In this document: positions 7,278-7,585 of the stretch, piece by piece
Position numbering within the stretch: position 1 is the first letter of the stretch
Layout: each line of letters opens with the position of its first letter
Source of the DNA: an uncultured Clostridium sp.
GTDB lineage: Bacteria; Bacillota; Clostridia; Clostridiales; Clostridiaceae
Direction of reading: 5' to 3'
Assembly: GCA_946575275.1 (NCBI GenBank)
Contig: CAMNZV010000077.1
Span: 1 to 7,585, forward strand
DNA: 7,585 bases
Program-made: the position numbers and the translations under genes
Notes under the pieces: model-generated
Database searches by the model: none
What the model saw: the letters and a program-made list of their open reading frames with translations, nothing else
Told to the model about the DNA's origin: nothing

Positions 7278-7585
7278 ATGGAAAAACCAATATTAAGCAT
7301 TATTGTGCCTGTTTATAATGTGGAAAATTATATAAAAGATTGTATAGACTCTTTAATAAAACAAACAATTAAATCTGTCGAGATAATAGTTGTAAATGAT
7401 GGTTCAAAAGATAGTAGTATGGATATTGTAAAAGAATACAATAACGAAAAAATAAAAATAGTAAATAAAGTAAATGGTGGATTATCATCTGCTAGAAATG
7501 CCGGGGTAAAGGTAGCGCAGGGGAAATACATCGCCTTTGTTGATAGTGATGCTTTTATCTCATTCAATACTGTTTATGAGGATAT
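7278..7585 (+). CDS. GT2-family glycosyltransferase, 5' part (end outside window)
   Basis: The frame is open from the ATG at 7278 to the right edge and gives 102 residues of a GT-A domain. They begin ILSIIVPVYNVENYI (5-19), followed by VNDGSKDSS (39-47) with Asp41 at the nucleotide site, VNGGLSSARNAG (65-76), and GKYIAFVDSDAFI (82-94) with the DxD metal site Asp89-Ser90-Asp91. The usual fourth acidic residue of DSDD is alanine (Ala92). AAGGTGG (7264-7270), 7 bases before the ATG, is a one-mismatch Shine-Dalgarno sequence overlapping the upstream stop. Bases 7500-7540 are much more GC-rich than their surroundings, with codons (GCC, GGG, GCG, CAG, ATC) rare elsewhere in the window. The family is clear (COG0463/EpsJ-like inverting transferases); donor and acceptor are not. 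The full gene would be expected to encode about 300 or more residues. Confidence 0.9.
   Translation, partial: MEKPILSIIVPVYNVENYIKDCIDSLIKQTIKSVEIIVVNDGSKDSSMDIVKEYNNEKIKIVNKVNGGLSSARNAGVKVAQGKYIAFVDSDAFISFNTVYED

Noticed and set aside
1..7585. tRNA, rRNA, riboswitch, CRISPR array, insertion sequence or phage/defence genes
   Set aside because: I looked on both strands and saw no cloverleaf, repeat-spacer pattern, transposase motif or conserved RNA element; the only non-coding stretches are 126, 30, 12 and 10 bp.

Overview
The window is very AT-rich DNA. Its genes are tightly packed on one strand, have strong AGGAGG-type ribosome binding sites and use AT-rich codons (mostly ATA, AAA, TTA). 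This suggests a low-GC Firmicute, most likely a Clostridium or close relative. The organism is inferred from composition and gene style; no species-specific marker is present.

Layout: (1) Positions 1-654 hold the 3' part of a Cof-type HAD phosphatase gene, probably unrelated housekeeping DNA. It is closed by a clear intrinsic terminator (661-698). (2) A 126-bp intergenic region follows, with a good sigma-A-type promoter (TTGTCT, 17 bp, TATAAT) whose -35 hexamer lies inside a 6+6 bp palindrome. (3) From 781 to the right edge there is one co-directional operon-like run of seven genes with no internal terminator. The order is GT4 glycosyltransferase, GT2 glycosyltransferase, polysaccharide pyruvyl transferase-family protein, GT4 glycosyltransferase (CapH/EpsF-like), Wzy-like polymerase/ligase membrane protein, GT4 glycosyltransferase, and a GT2 glycosyltransferase cut by the window end. 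Three junctions overlap (8, 10 and 11 bp) and the other gaps are 30, 10 and 12 bp, so co-transcription and translational coupling are likely.

Taken together, this is the front part of a surface or exopolysaccharide (capsule-like) synthesis cluster. Five glycosyltransferases would build a repeat unit on a lipid carrier at the inner face of the membrane. The pyruvyl transferase-family enzyme may decorate a sugar, and the polytopic membrane protein would join repeat units outside. The initiating sugar-phosphate transferase, the flippase (Wzx) and the chain-length/tyrosine-kinase genes are not in the window; they may lie downstream or elsewhere. No RNA gene, CRISPR array, insertion sequence or phage gene was seen. 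No stretch over 300 bases lacks a gene. I see no clearly new type of system. The most interesting points are the unassigned polysaccharide structure, the palindromic promoter, and a short GC-rich patch inside the last gene.
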